In this document: piece after piece, positions 8,768-17,626 of the stretch
Numbering within the stretch: the stretch's first letter is position 1
How the letters are laid out: the number at the start of each line of letters is the position of its first letter
NCBI RefSeq assembly: GCF_001543325.1
Contig: NZ_CP013355.1
Coordinates: forward strand, 2,324,001-2,388,000
Reading direction: 5' to 3'
Origin: Lutibacter profundi
GTDB lineage: Bacteria; Bacteroidota; Bacteroidia; Flavobacteriales; Flavobacteriaceae
DNA: 64,000 nt
Notes under the pieces: generated by a model
What the model was told of the DNA's origin: nothing
Database searches by the model: none
What the model saw: the letters and a program-made list of their open reading frames with translations, nothing else
Made by a program: the position numbers and the translations under genes

Positions 8768-10684
8768 TTAATAATAATATCTTTTAAAAGCTTCTAAAGC
8801 AGCATAGTCTGCTAATCCTAATTTATGATATTTTTGAGCAGTTTCATTGTTTCTCTCTTCTGCTCTTACCCAAAACTCTCTAAGGTCATTCCCCTGAAAC
8901 ATCACTCCATCTTTTTGAGATTGATGGAAGAAAATTGCTTTTCTTTTTTTTAGGACTTGATCTGGGCTCATTGGGATTGACATATCAATTTGGTGAATAT
9001 CCCATTCGTGCCAAGCACCTCTGTATAACCAGATCCAACAATCCTTCATGAATTTTAGTGGTTTCAAGTGATTCAATGCCGAAAAAACAGCATCTAAACA
9101 AACTTTGTGAGTTCCATGAGGATCTGCTAAATCACCGGCAGCATAGATTTGATGAGGCTTTATTTTTGTAATTAGGTTCGCTACAATATCAACATCTATC
9201 TTTCCCATAGGGTGTTTTTTAATGGTTCCTGTTTCATAAAAAGGGAGATTTAAAAAATGAACATTTTTATCTGGTACACCGACAAAGCGTGTTGCGGCCA
9301 AGGATTCCCTTTTTCTTATTAAGCCTTTTAATATTCTAATATCCTTAATATCTTCAACATCTTCAGTTTTAGAATGTAATTTATTTATGATAGTATCAAT
9401 TTTACTACCCTTTGAATAATCCATATCTTTAATTACTTCTGCAAATTTTAAAGCTTCCTGATTTGAAACAGCAATATTGCCAGAAGTTTGATATGCTATA
9501 TGTACATCGTGTCCTTGCTCAACTAAACGGTCAAATGTCCCTCCCATAGAAATAACATCATCATCAGGATGCGGACTAAATATTATAACTCTTTTCTTGT
9601 GAGGTTTTGCTCTTTCTGGTCTTGATGAATCGTCTGCATTAGGTTTTCCGCCTGGCCATCCAGTAATAGTGTGTTGAAGTTTATTAAACATTTTAATGTT
9701 AATATCATACGATGAGCCACCTTGAATTAATAAGCTTGACATTCCATTATTATTATAATCTTCATCTGTTAATTTTAAGATAGATTTTTTAGTTAAATCA
9801 CATAACCAAATAATAGCTTTACTTGATAATTCTTCATCCCAAATGCACTGCCCAACAAGCCAAGGAGTATTCAAACGCGTTAGGTCTTGTGCGGCTTCTT
9901 CGTTAAGGATAAAAGTAGTATTACTATGTTTTTGTAAATAACTAGCAGGAACTTCTGAAGTAATTTCACCTTCTATAGTATCTTTAATAATTGAAGATTT
10001 ATTATGTCCCCAAGCTAAGAGAACAATTCTTTTTGCACTTTTAACGGTACCAATTCCCATGGTAATTGCTTTTTTAGGGACATTATTAATTCCTAAAAAT
10101 GAAGGTGCAGCATCAATTTTTGTTAAATGATCTAGGGTAATGCTTCTTGTTCCTGAGTTGTAGTGAGAGCCAGGTTCATTAAATCCAATATGACCGGTTC
10201 TTCCAATACCTAATAATTGAAAATCTAAACCGCCATATTCTTTAATTTTTAATTCATAGTCAATGCAGTATTGATGTAATTCTTTTTGAGAAACAGAACC
10301 ACTAGGGATATTAATATTGTTAGGGTTAATATTCACATGGTTAAATAGATGCTGATGCATAAAGTAAAAATAACTGTGAATGCTATTTTTATCCATAGGG
10401 TAGTATTCATCTAAATTAAAGGTAACAACATTTGAAAAACTTAAACCTTCTTCTATGTGCATTCTAACCAATTCTTCATAAACCCTTATAGGTGAGGAGC
10501 CTGTAGCAAGGCCTAATATACAAGGTTTGTTATTAGCCTGTTTCAGTTTAATTAATGTAGCAATTTCTTGTGCAACACAAATAGATGCCTCTACAGAATT
10601 TGAGAATACAACATTGTGTATTTTTTCAAACCGAGTGTCTTCAAATTGTCCAGCGGGTTTATAAGAGATATTAATAGCTTTCAT
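8768..10684 (-). CDS. nagB: Glucosamine-6-phosphate deaminase fused to a PIG-L/LmbE-type deacetylase domain
   Basis: The product has 638 residues, against about 240-270 for single-domain NagB. Residues 1 to about 290 are NagB: LGLATGSSP (57-65), FNLDEYYPM (89-97, Asp92) and GRTGHIGFNEPGS (161-173). Here Thr163 stands where E. coli NagB has catalytic Asp141. Some other NagB proteins also lack that Asp, so activity is not excluded. From about 364 a second domain carries the zinc-type signature PHPDDD (371-376) and a later DPHGTHKVCLDA, typical of PIG-L de-N-acetylases. The fusion is known in Bacteroidota NagB. Whether the second domain deacetylates GlcNAc-6-P is inference. It is probably cytoplasmic, as no signal peptide is present. 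Confidence 0.93.
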   Translation of the reverse strand: MKAINISYKPAGQFEDTRFEKIHNVVFSNSVEASICVAQEIATLIKLKQANNKPCILGLATGSSPIRVYEELVRMHIEEGLSFSNVVTFNLDEYYPMDKNSIHSYFYFMHQHLFNHVNINPNNINIPSGSVSQKELHQYCIDYELKIKEYGGLDFQLLGIGRTGHIGFNEPGSHYNSGTRSITLDHLTKIDAAPSFLGINNVPKKAITMGIGTVKSAKRIVLLAWGHNKSSIIKDTIEGEITSEVPASYLQKHSNTTFILNEEAAQDLTRLNTPWLVGQCIWDEELSSKAIIWLCDLTKKSILKLTDEDYNNNGMSSLLIQGGSSYDINIKMFNKLQHTITGWPGGKPNADDSSRPERAKPHKKRVIIFSPHPDDDVISMGGTFDRLVEQGHDVHIAYQTSGNIAVSNQEALKFAEVIKDMDYSKGSKIDTIINKLHSKTEDVEDIKDIRILKGLIRKRESLAATRFVGVPDKNVHFLNLPFYETGTIKKHPMGKIDVDIVANLITKIKPHQIYAAGDLADPHGTHKVCLDAVFSALNHLKPLKFMKDCWIWLYRGAWHEWDIHQIDMSIPMSPDQVLKKRKAIFFHQSQKDGVMFQGNDLREFWVRAEERNNETAQKYHKLGLADYAALEAFKRYYY

Positions 10685-10756
10685 AGTTAATTTTATGATT
10701 GTTATACTTTAAAAAATGAGAATGTTAAATAATATTGAAAAGAGATTATTATATTG

Positions 10757-10792
10757 TAAAAAGCAAACGGAAATAATTAATTTCCGTCTGCA
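10757..10792 (-). terminator. Rho-independent terminator after susC-susD
   Basis: Read on the minus strand, GCAGACGGAAAT and ATTTCCGTTTGC form a 12-bp stem with one G-T wobble and a 5-nt loop, followed by TTTTT. It lies between susD and the NagB fusion, so the hydrolase genes either have their own start or depend on readthrough. Confidence 0.75.
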
Positions 10793-10838
10793 AACAATTT
10801 ATTAATTAACTTAATTCAAAATTGTATAACAATTATGT

Positions 10839-12416
10839 TTAGAAATTACTACCTGGAATATCCCACCAAAGTCTAGTCCCTCCATTATCGGGGCCATTTA
10901 AATAACTAATAGCGGTATTAACATTTGTACTATTAGTGTTAATTTCGTTACTAACAAAATTAATTCTTCTAATTTGGATATTAGTATCTATTGTACCTCC
11001 ACTATTATTTATCATTACAGGGTAAATTCTTGGATATCCTGTTCTTCTAAATTCTGACCAAGCCTCTTGGCCATCAGGGAACATTGCAATCCATTTTTGG
11101 GTAATTATTTGTTCTAATTGTTCTTCGTTTGTACCAGTATTATTGTAGGCAATTTTTACATCGCTAGGGTAAGCAATATTATTTATTGGATTTATAGCAT
11201 CTACAAAATCTTTTGGAGTGCTTGTATTATCTAATAAATACGCATCAACTCCTGAAACACTATGTTGAGAAAATGAAGTTCTAATCCCTGCTTCGTAATG
11301 AGCTTTAACATTACCAGCTCCTGACCATCCGCGTAAGGCTGCCTCAGCCATAAGGAAATGTACTTCAGCAGCAGTCATCCATTGCATTGTTTCTCCATCA
11401 ATAACACTTCCAATTGATGAATGATTTCCATATTGTCCTTTGGCTTCTATTTCAATTCCCATTCTTATTCCTTTGAAAACACCATTTAAAGCAGGGTCAC
11501 TAGCAGGATTAAAGTATTTTTCTTCTCTACCATCACCAAAACCTTCTAATATAGATTCCATTTCAGCACCCATTCTAACATCACCCCAAGAACCGCTAAT
11601 AACTGTAATTGGATGCGCAAAACCAGTATTAATGTACATATCTTGTGTTTCTAACAAACCAGCATCACTTGATAATGATTTTTCACCTTGAGTTTTAGCT
11701 AAAGTTGGGTTAACATTTACTACACGCATAGCTAATCTTAGTCTTAATGAATTAGCATATTTTCTCCACATTGCGATATCCCCACCTAAAGATGACATAT
11801 CAAAAGGAACAAATTGAGAATCGCTTTCAAATGACTTTAAACCATCTATTGCAGCTCCTAAATCGTTAAAAAATGCGTTGTAAGCAGTTTCTTGTGAGTC
11901 GTATTCTCCAGTTGTAGTAAAATCATCAAATTTTGTATAACGAATAGGGCCGTATATGTCAGACACTCTATGCATAGCACTTACCTTAATAATATTTGCC
12001 AAGTAAACAAATTTATCTCCTGAAGGGTCATTGCCTAATTCTACAGCATTTTTTATATCTAAAACAAAAGGCATTACACTTCCGTATGCATCGGACCAAG
12101 GAAAACCATTCCATCCATCAACTAATGCATAAGTCATATTATTAACATTACCAGCGAATGGCGTTGGGGGAGTCATATAACCTGAGTAAACATCTCCTAA
12201 AAGCCCTTGTTGTAATTGATAATTCCAAGCAGGAGTTACGTTGAATACATTTAAAAACATTGGTGTAAATGAGCCTCCAATGTGATTGTTCATTTGTGTC
12301 AAACTTTGGTTTGAGATTCCATTTGGATCAGTATTGATATCTTCAAAGTTATCAGTACAGTTTATGAAACTAACAGCAAGTATTGTTGCTAGTAAATATT
12401 TTAATAATTTGTTCAT
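10839..12416 (-). CDS. SusD/RagB-family nutrient-binding lipoprotein (SusD-like_2 type)
   Basis: The 525-residue lipoprotein has its lipobox ending at Cys20 (SFINC), followed by the typical FEDINTDPNG start of the SusD-like_2 group. SusD proteins cap the SusC transporter at the outer membrane and bind glycan ligands. Family-like features are the helix-rich TPR core (MHRVSDIYGPIRYTKFDD and AMWRKYANSLRLRLAMRV) and the C-terminal segment TQKWIAMFPDGQEAWSEFRR. It lies 4 bp after susC, as is usual for the pair. Neighbouring GH20 and NagB suggest GlcNAc-containing oligosaccharides as ligand; this is inference. Confidence 0.95.
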   Translation of the reverse strand: MNKLLKYLLATILAVSFINCTDNFEDINTDPNGISNQSLTQMNNHIGGSFTPMFLNVFNVTPAWNYQLQQGLLGDVYSGYMTPPTPFAGNVNNMTYALVDGWNGFPWSDAYGSVMPFVLDIKNAVELGNDPSGDKFVYLANIIKVSAMHRVSDIYGPIRYTKFDDFTTTGEYDSQETAYNAFFNDLGAAIDGLKSFESDSQFVPFDMSSLGGDIAMWRKYANSLRLRLAMRVVNVNPTLAKTQGEKSLSSDAGLLETQDMYINTGFAHPITVISGSWGDVRMGAEMESILEGFGDGREEKYFNPASDPALNGVFKGIRMGIEIEAKGQYGNHSSIGSVIDGETMQWMTAAEVHFLMAEAALRGWSGAGNVKAHYEAGIRTSFSQHSVSGVDAYLLDNTSTPKDFVDAINPINNIAYPSDVKIAYNNTGTNEEQLEQIITQKWIAMFPDGQEAWSEFRRTGYPRIYPVMINNSGGTIDTNIQIRRINFVSNEINTNSTNVNTAISYLNGPDNGGTRLWWDIPGSNF

Positions 12417-12420
12417 GTTT

Positions 12421-15400
12421 TTAGAAATTTACATTAATATTTAAACCAATACTTCTAGTAGAAGGTTGACCAAAAATGTCAACTCCCTGTAAACCAATCC
12501 CTGTACTTGAAGCAATATTAGGGTCAAAAGGTGCATCTTTATAAAGAAAGAATAAATTGTTCGCTATTAGTGATAAGCGAAGGTTTTCAATAAATTTATT
12601 TTCAAATTTTAAATTGTAGCCAATAGCGACTTCTCTTAAATTAACATTTGTTGCATCATAGACATATTCACCTAATAAACCTGCTCTACCACCAGTTTTT
12701 AGGTAATAGTCTTGCGCTGTCATTTGTTTAGTTACACCATTATTATCAACTACATCAATCATTCCTCCATTAGTATTTCTAGCATTAGCTGTTGCTTGTG
12801 AAACACCATAAAAATCATTTACAGCTTCAGTAACACTAACTACATCTCCACCAATTTTTGCATCAATTAAAAAGTTAAATGTAAAATTTTTGTAATCTAT
12901 ACTGTTATTCCACCCTAAGGTAAAATCAGGTTGGGCATGTGCAATAGTTTCCCAATCAGTAGTTTCAAGTGTTAAGTTTCCGTTATCGTCAGTAACTATA
13001 GGTAATCCATTTTCATTTCTTATAATTGAACGTCCTCTAATACTACCAAAATCTTCTCCTTCGATTAATGAATAGCCATAGCCATTAACACCTGGAGATG
13101 TTAGGATTGCTTCTCCATTTTGTAGAGAAGGGTGTACTGAGATTACTTTATTTTTGTTAGTAGCAAAATTTATTGAAGTGTTCCATTTCAAGTCATCACT
13201 TACAATTGGTTTTGCATTTAAGACTAACTCTATTCCAGTATTAGAAATTTCACCTGCATTTACAATATTTTGTGTATAACCATTAACATTAGGTTCTGCA
13301 GCTATAAAGAAAATTTGATTAGTAGTTTTTGAGTTATAATAAGTTAAGTCTATACCTAACCTGTTATGTAAAAAACGCCATTCAGTTCCGATTTCAAATG
13401 ATTTTTGTTTTTCAGGTTGTAAAGTCTCACCTTCTTTAACACCAAAGGTTGGTTTTATAAAATTAGTTTGCCCTGTTGGAATTGAGTTTAAAGGAATTGT
13501 TGCATAACTAGGGATCTCTTTTCCAACTTCAGCATAAGAAACTCTTACTTTAGCAAAAGAAATACTTTTAGGTAGTTCAAACATGTCAGATAATACACCG
13601 GTTAAACCAAGTGATGGGTAAAAAAATGATTTGGTATTTGTGTTTACAAGTGTAGATGACCAGTCATTTCTACCAGTAATATCAACAAATAACATGTTTT
13701 TATAGCTAAAATTTGCAGATCCAAAAATAGATTGAACTTCTCTATTAGAAACACTCTGCGAAATGTTGTTAGTTTCAGCAAAATTGGCTATTGTAAATGC
13801 ATTAGGATAAGTTAGGCCTTTACCATTCCCAGAGTCAAGAGAAAGTTTATCTCCAATAGAATATTTGGTTAAACTAGTACCAAGCACTCCAGAAAAACTA
13901 TAATTCTCAGAAATATTTTTGTTGTAGGTTGCTATTAAATCAATATATTGCTGTGTGTTTTCAGTCTTTTCTAAAATATACCTACCTGTTGAAGGAACAA
14001 ATGTTAAATCGCTTCCAGCATACATTTTTTTATCAAATGTAAAAAAGGATTTGTCAAAACTTCCTCTAGATTGAAGAGATAAATCATCTGTAACTTGGTA
14101 TTTCACACTTACGCTTGCAAGTACCCTTTGTGCAATATCTTTACTTTGATTACGATTAATTAACCAATAAGGGTTTTGCTGAATATTTTCATCAAACGAT
14201 GTAGCATATTGATCCATCATATTTGTTGATGGATTAAAATACTCATATTTGTTTTTGTAAATATTTAAATCAATTCCTACAGGGTTTAAATATAAGCCTG
14301 TTAGAGGGTTTGAGTATAACCCATTTGTTGGCCTGTTCCATATTCTTTGGTCAGATAAATTAATATTTGCTGAGACTTGAATTTTTTCATTCAAAAAATT
14401 TGCTGTTTCACGTAGATTTAAATTATTTCTAACTAATTTATTGTTTGGTAGTACACCATTGGTTAAGGTATTTGCAAACGATAAATAAGTTTGGGCTTTT
14501 TGATTTCCAGCAGTTAAGGATAATGATTGGATTGATGTGCTTCCGGTTTTAAAAAAACTATCTAGATTGTTTGATAGTCCACTAGCTTTCACCCCCCAAG
14601 ATTTAGGATCTGTAACATTTCCATTTTCAGCAACAGGTTGTCCAACAGAGTTAGATTGATATTCTGTTTGTAGTTCAGGTAAAGAAATTACATTATCAAT
14701 AGTTAGGTTTGAATTAAAGTTGACGCTTAATTTTCCATCTTTACCCCTTTTTGTAGTAATTAAAATAACTCCATTTGCACCTTGGCTACCGTATAAAGCA
14801 GCAGCAGAAGCACCCTTTAAAATAGACATGCTTTCAATATCATCAGGGTTAATTAATGACATGGCGTCACCACCATCTCTATTCCCTATTTGACTACCAA
14901 AAATATTAGCACCTGGTGCTTCACCATTTTGTCCATTTCCATTATTTAGCATAGGAATCCCGTCAATTACATATAAAGGATCATTATTTGAAGTTGATGA
15001 ATTCCCTCTTAAAACCACTTTAGAGGCTCCGCCAGCACCAGAGGAACTCCTTGTGATAGTTATTCCCGCAGATTTACCAGATAAACTATTTATTGGGTTT
15101 GTTTGTTTAACTTTTGTTAAATCATCACCTTTAACTTCTTGAGCAGAGTATGTTAAAGCCTTTTTTTCTTTTTTCATTCCTAAGGCTGTAATAATTACCT
15201 CATCTAAACTTTGTGCATCATCAAACAATACAACGTTTAATGTATTTGAGTCAGTTACAGTTATAGACTTAGTTTTCATTCCTAAAAATGAAAATTCTAA
15301 CACATCGCCATTTGAAGCTTCAATGGTGTAGTTCCCGTCAAAGTCAGTTTGGGTTCCTTTTGTTGTTCCTTTAATAACAACATTTACTCCGGGTAATGGA

Positions 15401-15513
15401 GACTCATCTGATACAGACGTTACTGTACCAGAAACTGTTTTCGTCTGCGCTGCTACTTCTTGAGTAATAGCGAGTGAGAAAATCATAATTAATAATGGTA
15501 TTAATTTTTTCAT
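12421..15513 (-). CDS. SusC/RagA-family TonB-linked outer-membrane transporter
   Basis: The 1030-residue protein has a signal peptide ending near AAQ (about residue 23). A CarboxypepD_reg-like domain follows (about 27-110, VSGTVTSVSDESPLPGVNV). The SusC signature region ITALGMKKEKKALTYS and a TonB plug with YVIDGIPM and GANGVILITTKRG come next. The 22-strand barrel ends in a C-terminal Phe. It imports oligosaccharides across the outer membrane using TonB energy. It is the first gene of the minus arm, divergent from the kinase gene, with a 193-bp intergenic region for control of both arms. Substrate is inferred from the amino-sugar context only. Confidence 0.97.
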   Translation of the reverse strand: MKKLIPLLIMIFSLAITQEVAAQTKTVSGTVTSVSDESPLPGVNVVIKGTTKGTQTDFDGNYTIEASNGDVLEFSFLGMKTKSITVTDSNTLNVVLFDDAQSLDEVIITALGMKKEKKALTYSAQEVKGDDLTKVKQTNPINSLSGKSAGITITRSSSGAGGASKVVLRGNSSTSNNDPLYVIDGIPMLNNGNGQNGEAPGANIFGSQIGNRDGGDAMSLINPDDIESMSILKGASAAALYGSQGANGVILITTKRGKDGKLSVNFNSNLTIDNVISLPELQTEYQSNSVGQPVAENGNVTDPKSWGVKASGLSNNLDSFFKTGSTSIQSLSLTAGNQKAQTYLSFANTLTNGVLPNNKLVRNNLNLRETANFLNEKIQVSANINLSDQRIWNRPTNGLYSNPLTGLYLNPVGIDLNIYKNKYEYFNPSTNMMDQYATSFDENIQQNPYWLINRNQSKDIAQRVLASVSVKYQVTDDLSLQSRGSFDKSFFTFDKKMYAGSDLTFVPSTGRYILEKTENTQQYIDLIATYNKNISENYSFSGVLGTSLTKYSIGDKLSLDSGNGKGLTYPNAFTIANFAETNNISQSVSNREVQSIFGSANFSYKNMLFVDITGRNDWSSTLVNTNTKSFFYPSLGLTGVLSDMFELPKSISFAKVRVSYAEVGKEIPSYATIPLNSIPTGQTNFIKPTFGVKEGETLQPEKQKSFEIGTEWRFLHNRLGIDLTYYNSKTTNQIFFIAAEPNVNGYTQNIVNAGEISNTGIELVLNAKPIVSDDLKWNTSINFATNKNKVISVHPSLQNGEAILTSPGVNGYGYSLIEGEDFGSIRGRSIIRNENGLPIVTDDNGNLTLETTDWETIAHAQPDFTLGWNNSIDYKNFTFNFLIDAKIGGDVVSVTEAVNDFYGVSQATANARNTNGGMIDVVDNNGVTKQMTAQDYYLKTGGRAGLLGEYVYDATNVNLREVAIGYNLKFENKFIENLRLSLIANNLFFLYKDAPFDPNIASSTGIGLQGVDIFGQPSTRSIGLNINVNF

Positions 15514-15706
15514 AAATAATTAAATTAGTTAAATTTTGTAATTATAAACATATAATTAACATTAATTTATTCAAAAGTTAATCTACAAACAACCTAAAAA
15601 TAACAACGAAAAGCATTTTTTTAAATCAAATTACTAGCTCTAAATTTTGTTGTGATGAAAAAAACTGCTACTTTTTCCCAAAATTTAAAATTTAAAATTC
15701 TATTTT

Positions 15707-16762
15707 TTGACTGCAAAATTGTTTAAAAATACTAGTTATTCCATTCCAACAAAATACCATATTTGGTTTTGGGTGTCTTATTTCATTTTTGATATAATAC
15801 GCTGGGGAAGTTATTATGAAGATTATTGGTATTCTTTTAAATCAAATTTGGTTACATTTTCTTTAGGAATGCTTTTAGTTTATTTTAATATTTATTTTTT
15901 ATTTCCAAAATTTATTTTAAAGAAAAAATATAAAAAATATATTCTATTTTTTCTTTTAACACTTTGTGTATTTTATGTTGTTAGAACTGAACTTATCTAT
16001 TTATTAATTAATAAAAATGTTTGGCCTGAGTCAGATTCTCTTCAAAGTGCTTACTCCTTTAATCATATTGTAGTTGTTTTTTTGACTGGAATCTATGATG
16101 TTGCACTCGTAACTACTATTAAGTTAACTGCTGATTGGATTTATGAGCGTAAGCGAGTTGAAGATTTGCAAAAAGTACAACTAAGAACAGAATTGGACTT
16201 TTTAAAAGCTCAAATTCAGCCACATTTCTTTTTTAATACCTTAAATAACTTATATGCATTAACTTTAGAAAAATCTGAAGCTGCTCCAAGTGTGGTTTTA
16301 AAACTTTCAGACATCATGCAATATGTTTTATATGATGCAAAAGAGCCATTAATTAGTTTATTTAAAGAGATAAATTACATACAAAGCTATCTAGATTTAG
16401 AAAGATTGAGGTATGGAGATAATGTAATTTCAAGGACGGATGTTGTAGGTAATATAGAAGGCACTAAAGTACCTCCTTTAATTTTTTTACCGTTTGTAGA
16501 AAATTGTTTTAAACATGGTGCTAAAAATAATGACAATCTTGAAGTTAATATAAGTTTTGAAAATGTATTAGATAAATGGCTCATCTTTAAAGTTGAAAAC
16601 ACCTTCAATCAATTAAATGATTCTGATTTAAAACATGGAATTGGCAATCAGAATGTAAACAGACGATTAGAGTTGTTGTTTCCAAATAATTTTGATTTTA
16701 AAACAACTATTGAAGAAAATAACTATTGTATTCAGTTAAAAATTCCAATCTATGAAAATTAA
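15707..16762 (+). CDS. LytS/YehU-type sensor histidine kinase (His_kinase family)
   Basis: The 351-residue membrane kinase has four predicted transmembrane segments in residues 20-140. A cytoplasmic linker and the H-box KAQIQPHFFFNTLNNLYAL follow (phospho-acceptor His173), then the ATP-binding part with the N-box FVENCFKHGAKN. There is no extracellular sensor domain of note. TTG at 15707 is the only start that keeps the first membrane segment: an in-frame stop lies at 15686 and no upstream ATG exists. It overlaps the response-regulator gene by 11 bp. Placed between the SusCD arm and nagP, it probably controls this locus. Confidence 0.9.
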   Translation: MTAKLFKNTSYSIPTKYHIWFWVSYFIFDIIRWGSYYEDYWYSFKSNLVTFSLGMLLVYFNIYFLFPKFILKKKYKKYILFFLLTLCVFYVVRTELIYLLINKNVWPESDSLQSAYSFNHIVVVFLTGIYDVALVTTIKLTADWIYERKRVEDLQKVQLRTELDFLKAQIQPHFFFNTLNNLYALTLEKSEAAPSVVLKLSDIMQYVLYDAKEPLISLFKEINYIQSYLDLERLRYGDNVISRTDVVGNIEGTKVPPLIFLPFVENCFKHGAKNNDNLEVNISFENVLDKWLIFKVENTFNQLNDSDLKHGIGNQNVNRRLELLFPNNFDFKTTIEENNYCIQLKIPIYEN

Positions 16763-17474
16763 GTGTATTATTATTGATGATGAGCCTTTAGCAATTAAAG
16801 TTATACAAAATCATTTAAGTGATTTTCCAGATATAGAGTTGGTGGCTACATTTAACACGGCAATTGCGGCATTACCTACTATTGAAATTGATGAAATTGA
16901 TGTGATTTTTTTAGACATTAATATGCCTAAAATGAGTGGATTGGATTTTTTAAGGTCACTACCTAAAAAACCACACGTAGTAATAACAACTGCTTACAGG
17001 GAATATGCTATTGAAAGTTTTGATTTAGATGTGTTAGATTATTTGGTAAAACCAATTCCGTTTGGACGCTTTGTAAAAGCAATTGCAAAAATAAATAACA
17101 GAGTAGGTATTGGAAAAGATAAAAAAAATGAAGTTTCATTTAAAGAAGAGCCTTTTATTTTTTTGAAAGTTGATAAAAAATTGATGAAAATTAAACTTAA
17201 TGATATTTTATTTATTGAAAGCTTAAAAGATTATATAAAGGTATTTACAAAAGTTGGTGATTATTTGGTTCATAAATCTATGAATAGTATTTTAGAAGAA
17301 TTGCCAAGTGAAATTTTTTTAAGAATTCACCGTTCGTTTACAATAGCAATCAATAAAATAACTTCTGTTGAAGGAAATTCAGTTGAAATAGCAAATAGAA
17401 GAATTCCTATTGGTAGAAATTACCTTCAATTAGCAAAGCAAAAAATATTAAACACAAATAATTTGGTTGGTTAA
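16752..17474 (+). CDS. LytTR-family response regulator
   Basis: The 240-residue protein has a receiver domain (residues 1 to about 120) with acidic pocket Asp9/Asp10, phospho-acceptor Asp55 in VIFLDINMPKMSGLDFL, and the conserved Lys in DYLVKPIPF. A LytTR DNA-binding domain follows (about 140-240; ILFIESLKDYIKVFT, then FLRIHRSFTIAINKI). The gene overlaps the kinase gene, so the two form a cognate pair. LytTR regulators bind spaced direct repeats; I did not find an unambiguous pair upstream of susC or nagP. Target genes are inferred from location. Confidence 0.95.
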   Translation: MKIKCIIIDDEPLAIKVIQNHLSDFPDIELVATFNTAIAALPTIEIDEIDVIFLDINMPKMSGLDFLRSLPKKPHVVITTAYREYAIESFDLDVLDYLVKPIPFGRFVKAIAKINNRVGIGKDKKNEVSFKEEPFIFLKVDKKLMKIKLNDILFIESLKDYIKVFTKVGDYLVHKSMNSILEELPSEIFLRIHRSFTIAINKITSVEGNSVEIANRRIPIGRNYLQLAKQKILNTNNLVG

Positions 17475-17481
17475 CTTATGT

Positions 17482-17511
17482 TTGTACCTGTAATTCCTTC
17501 GTTTAACTTTA
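17482..17511 (+). promoter_or_regulatory. Possible promoter of nagP-nagX
   Basis: TTG (17482-17484), a 19-bp spacer and TAACTTTA (17504-17511, one mismatch to TAnnTTTG) give the right geometry. The predicted start leaves a leader of roughly 110 nt before the permease gene. The match is modest. Confidence 0.35.
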
Positions 17512-17626
17512 ATTGTATGTTGATTATAGAAAATAATTAGTAGATGTAAATTAATATGTTACTTTAGAAAACTGTCTTTTTAAAGAGCACAATAAGAATT
17601 AATTAATTTTATGTAAAACAATAAGT

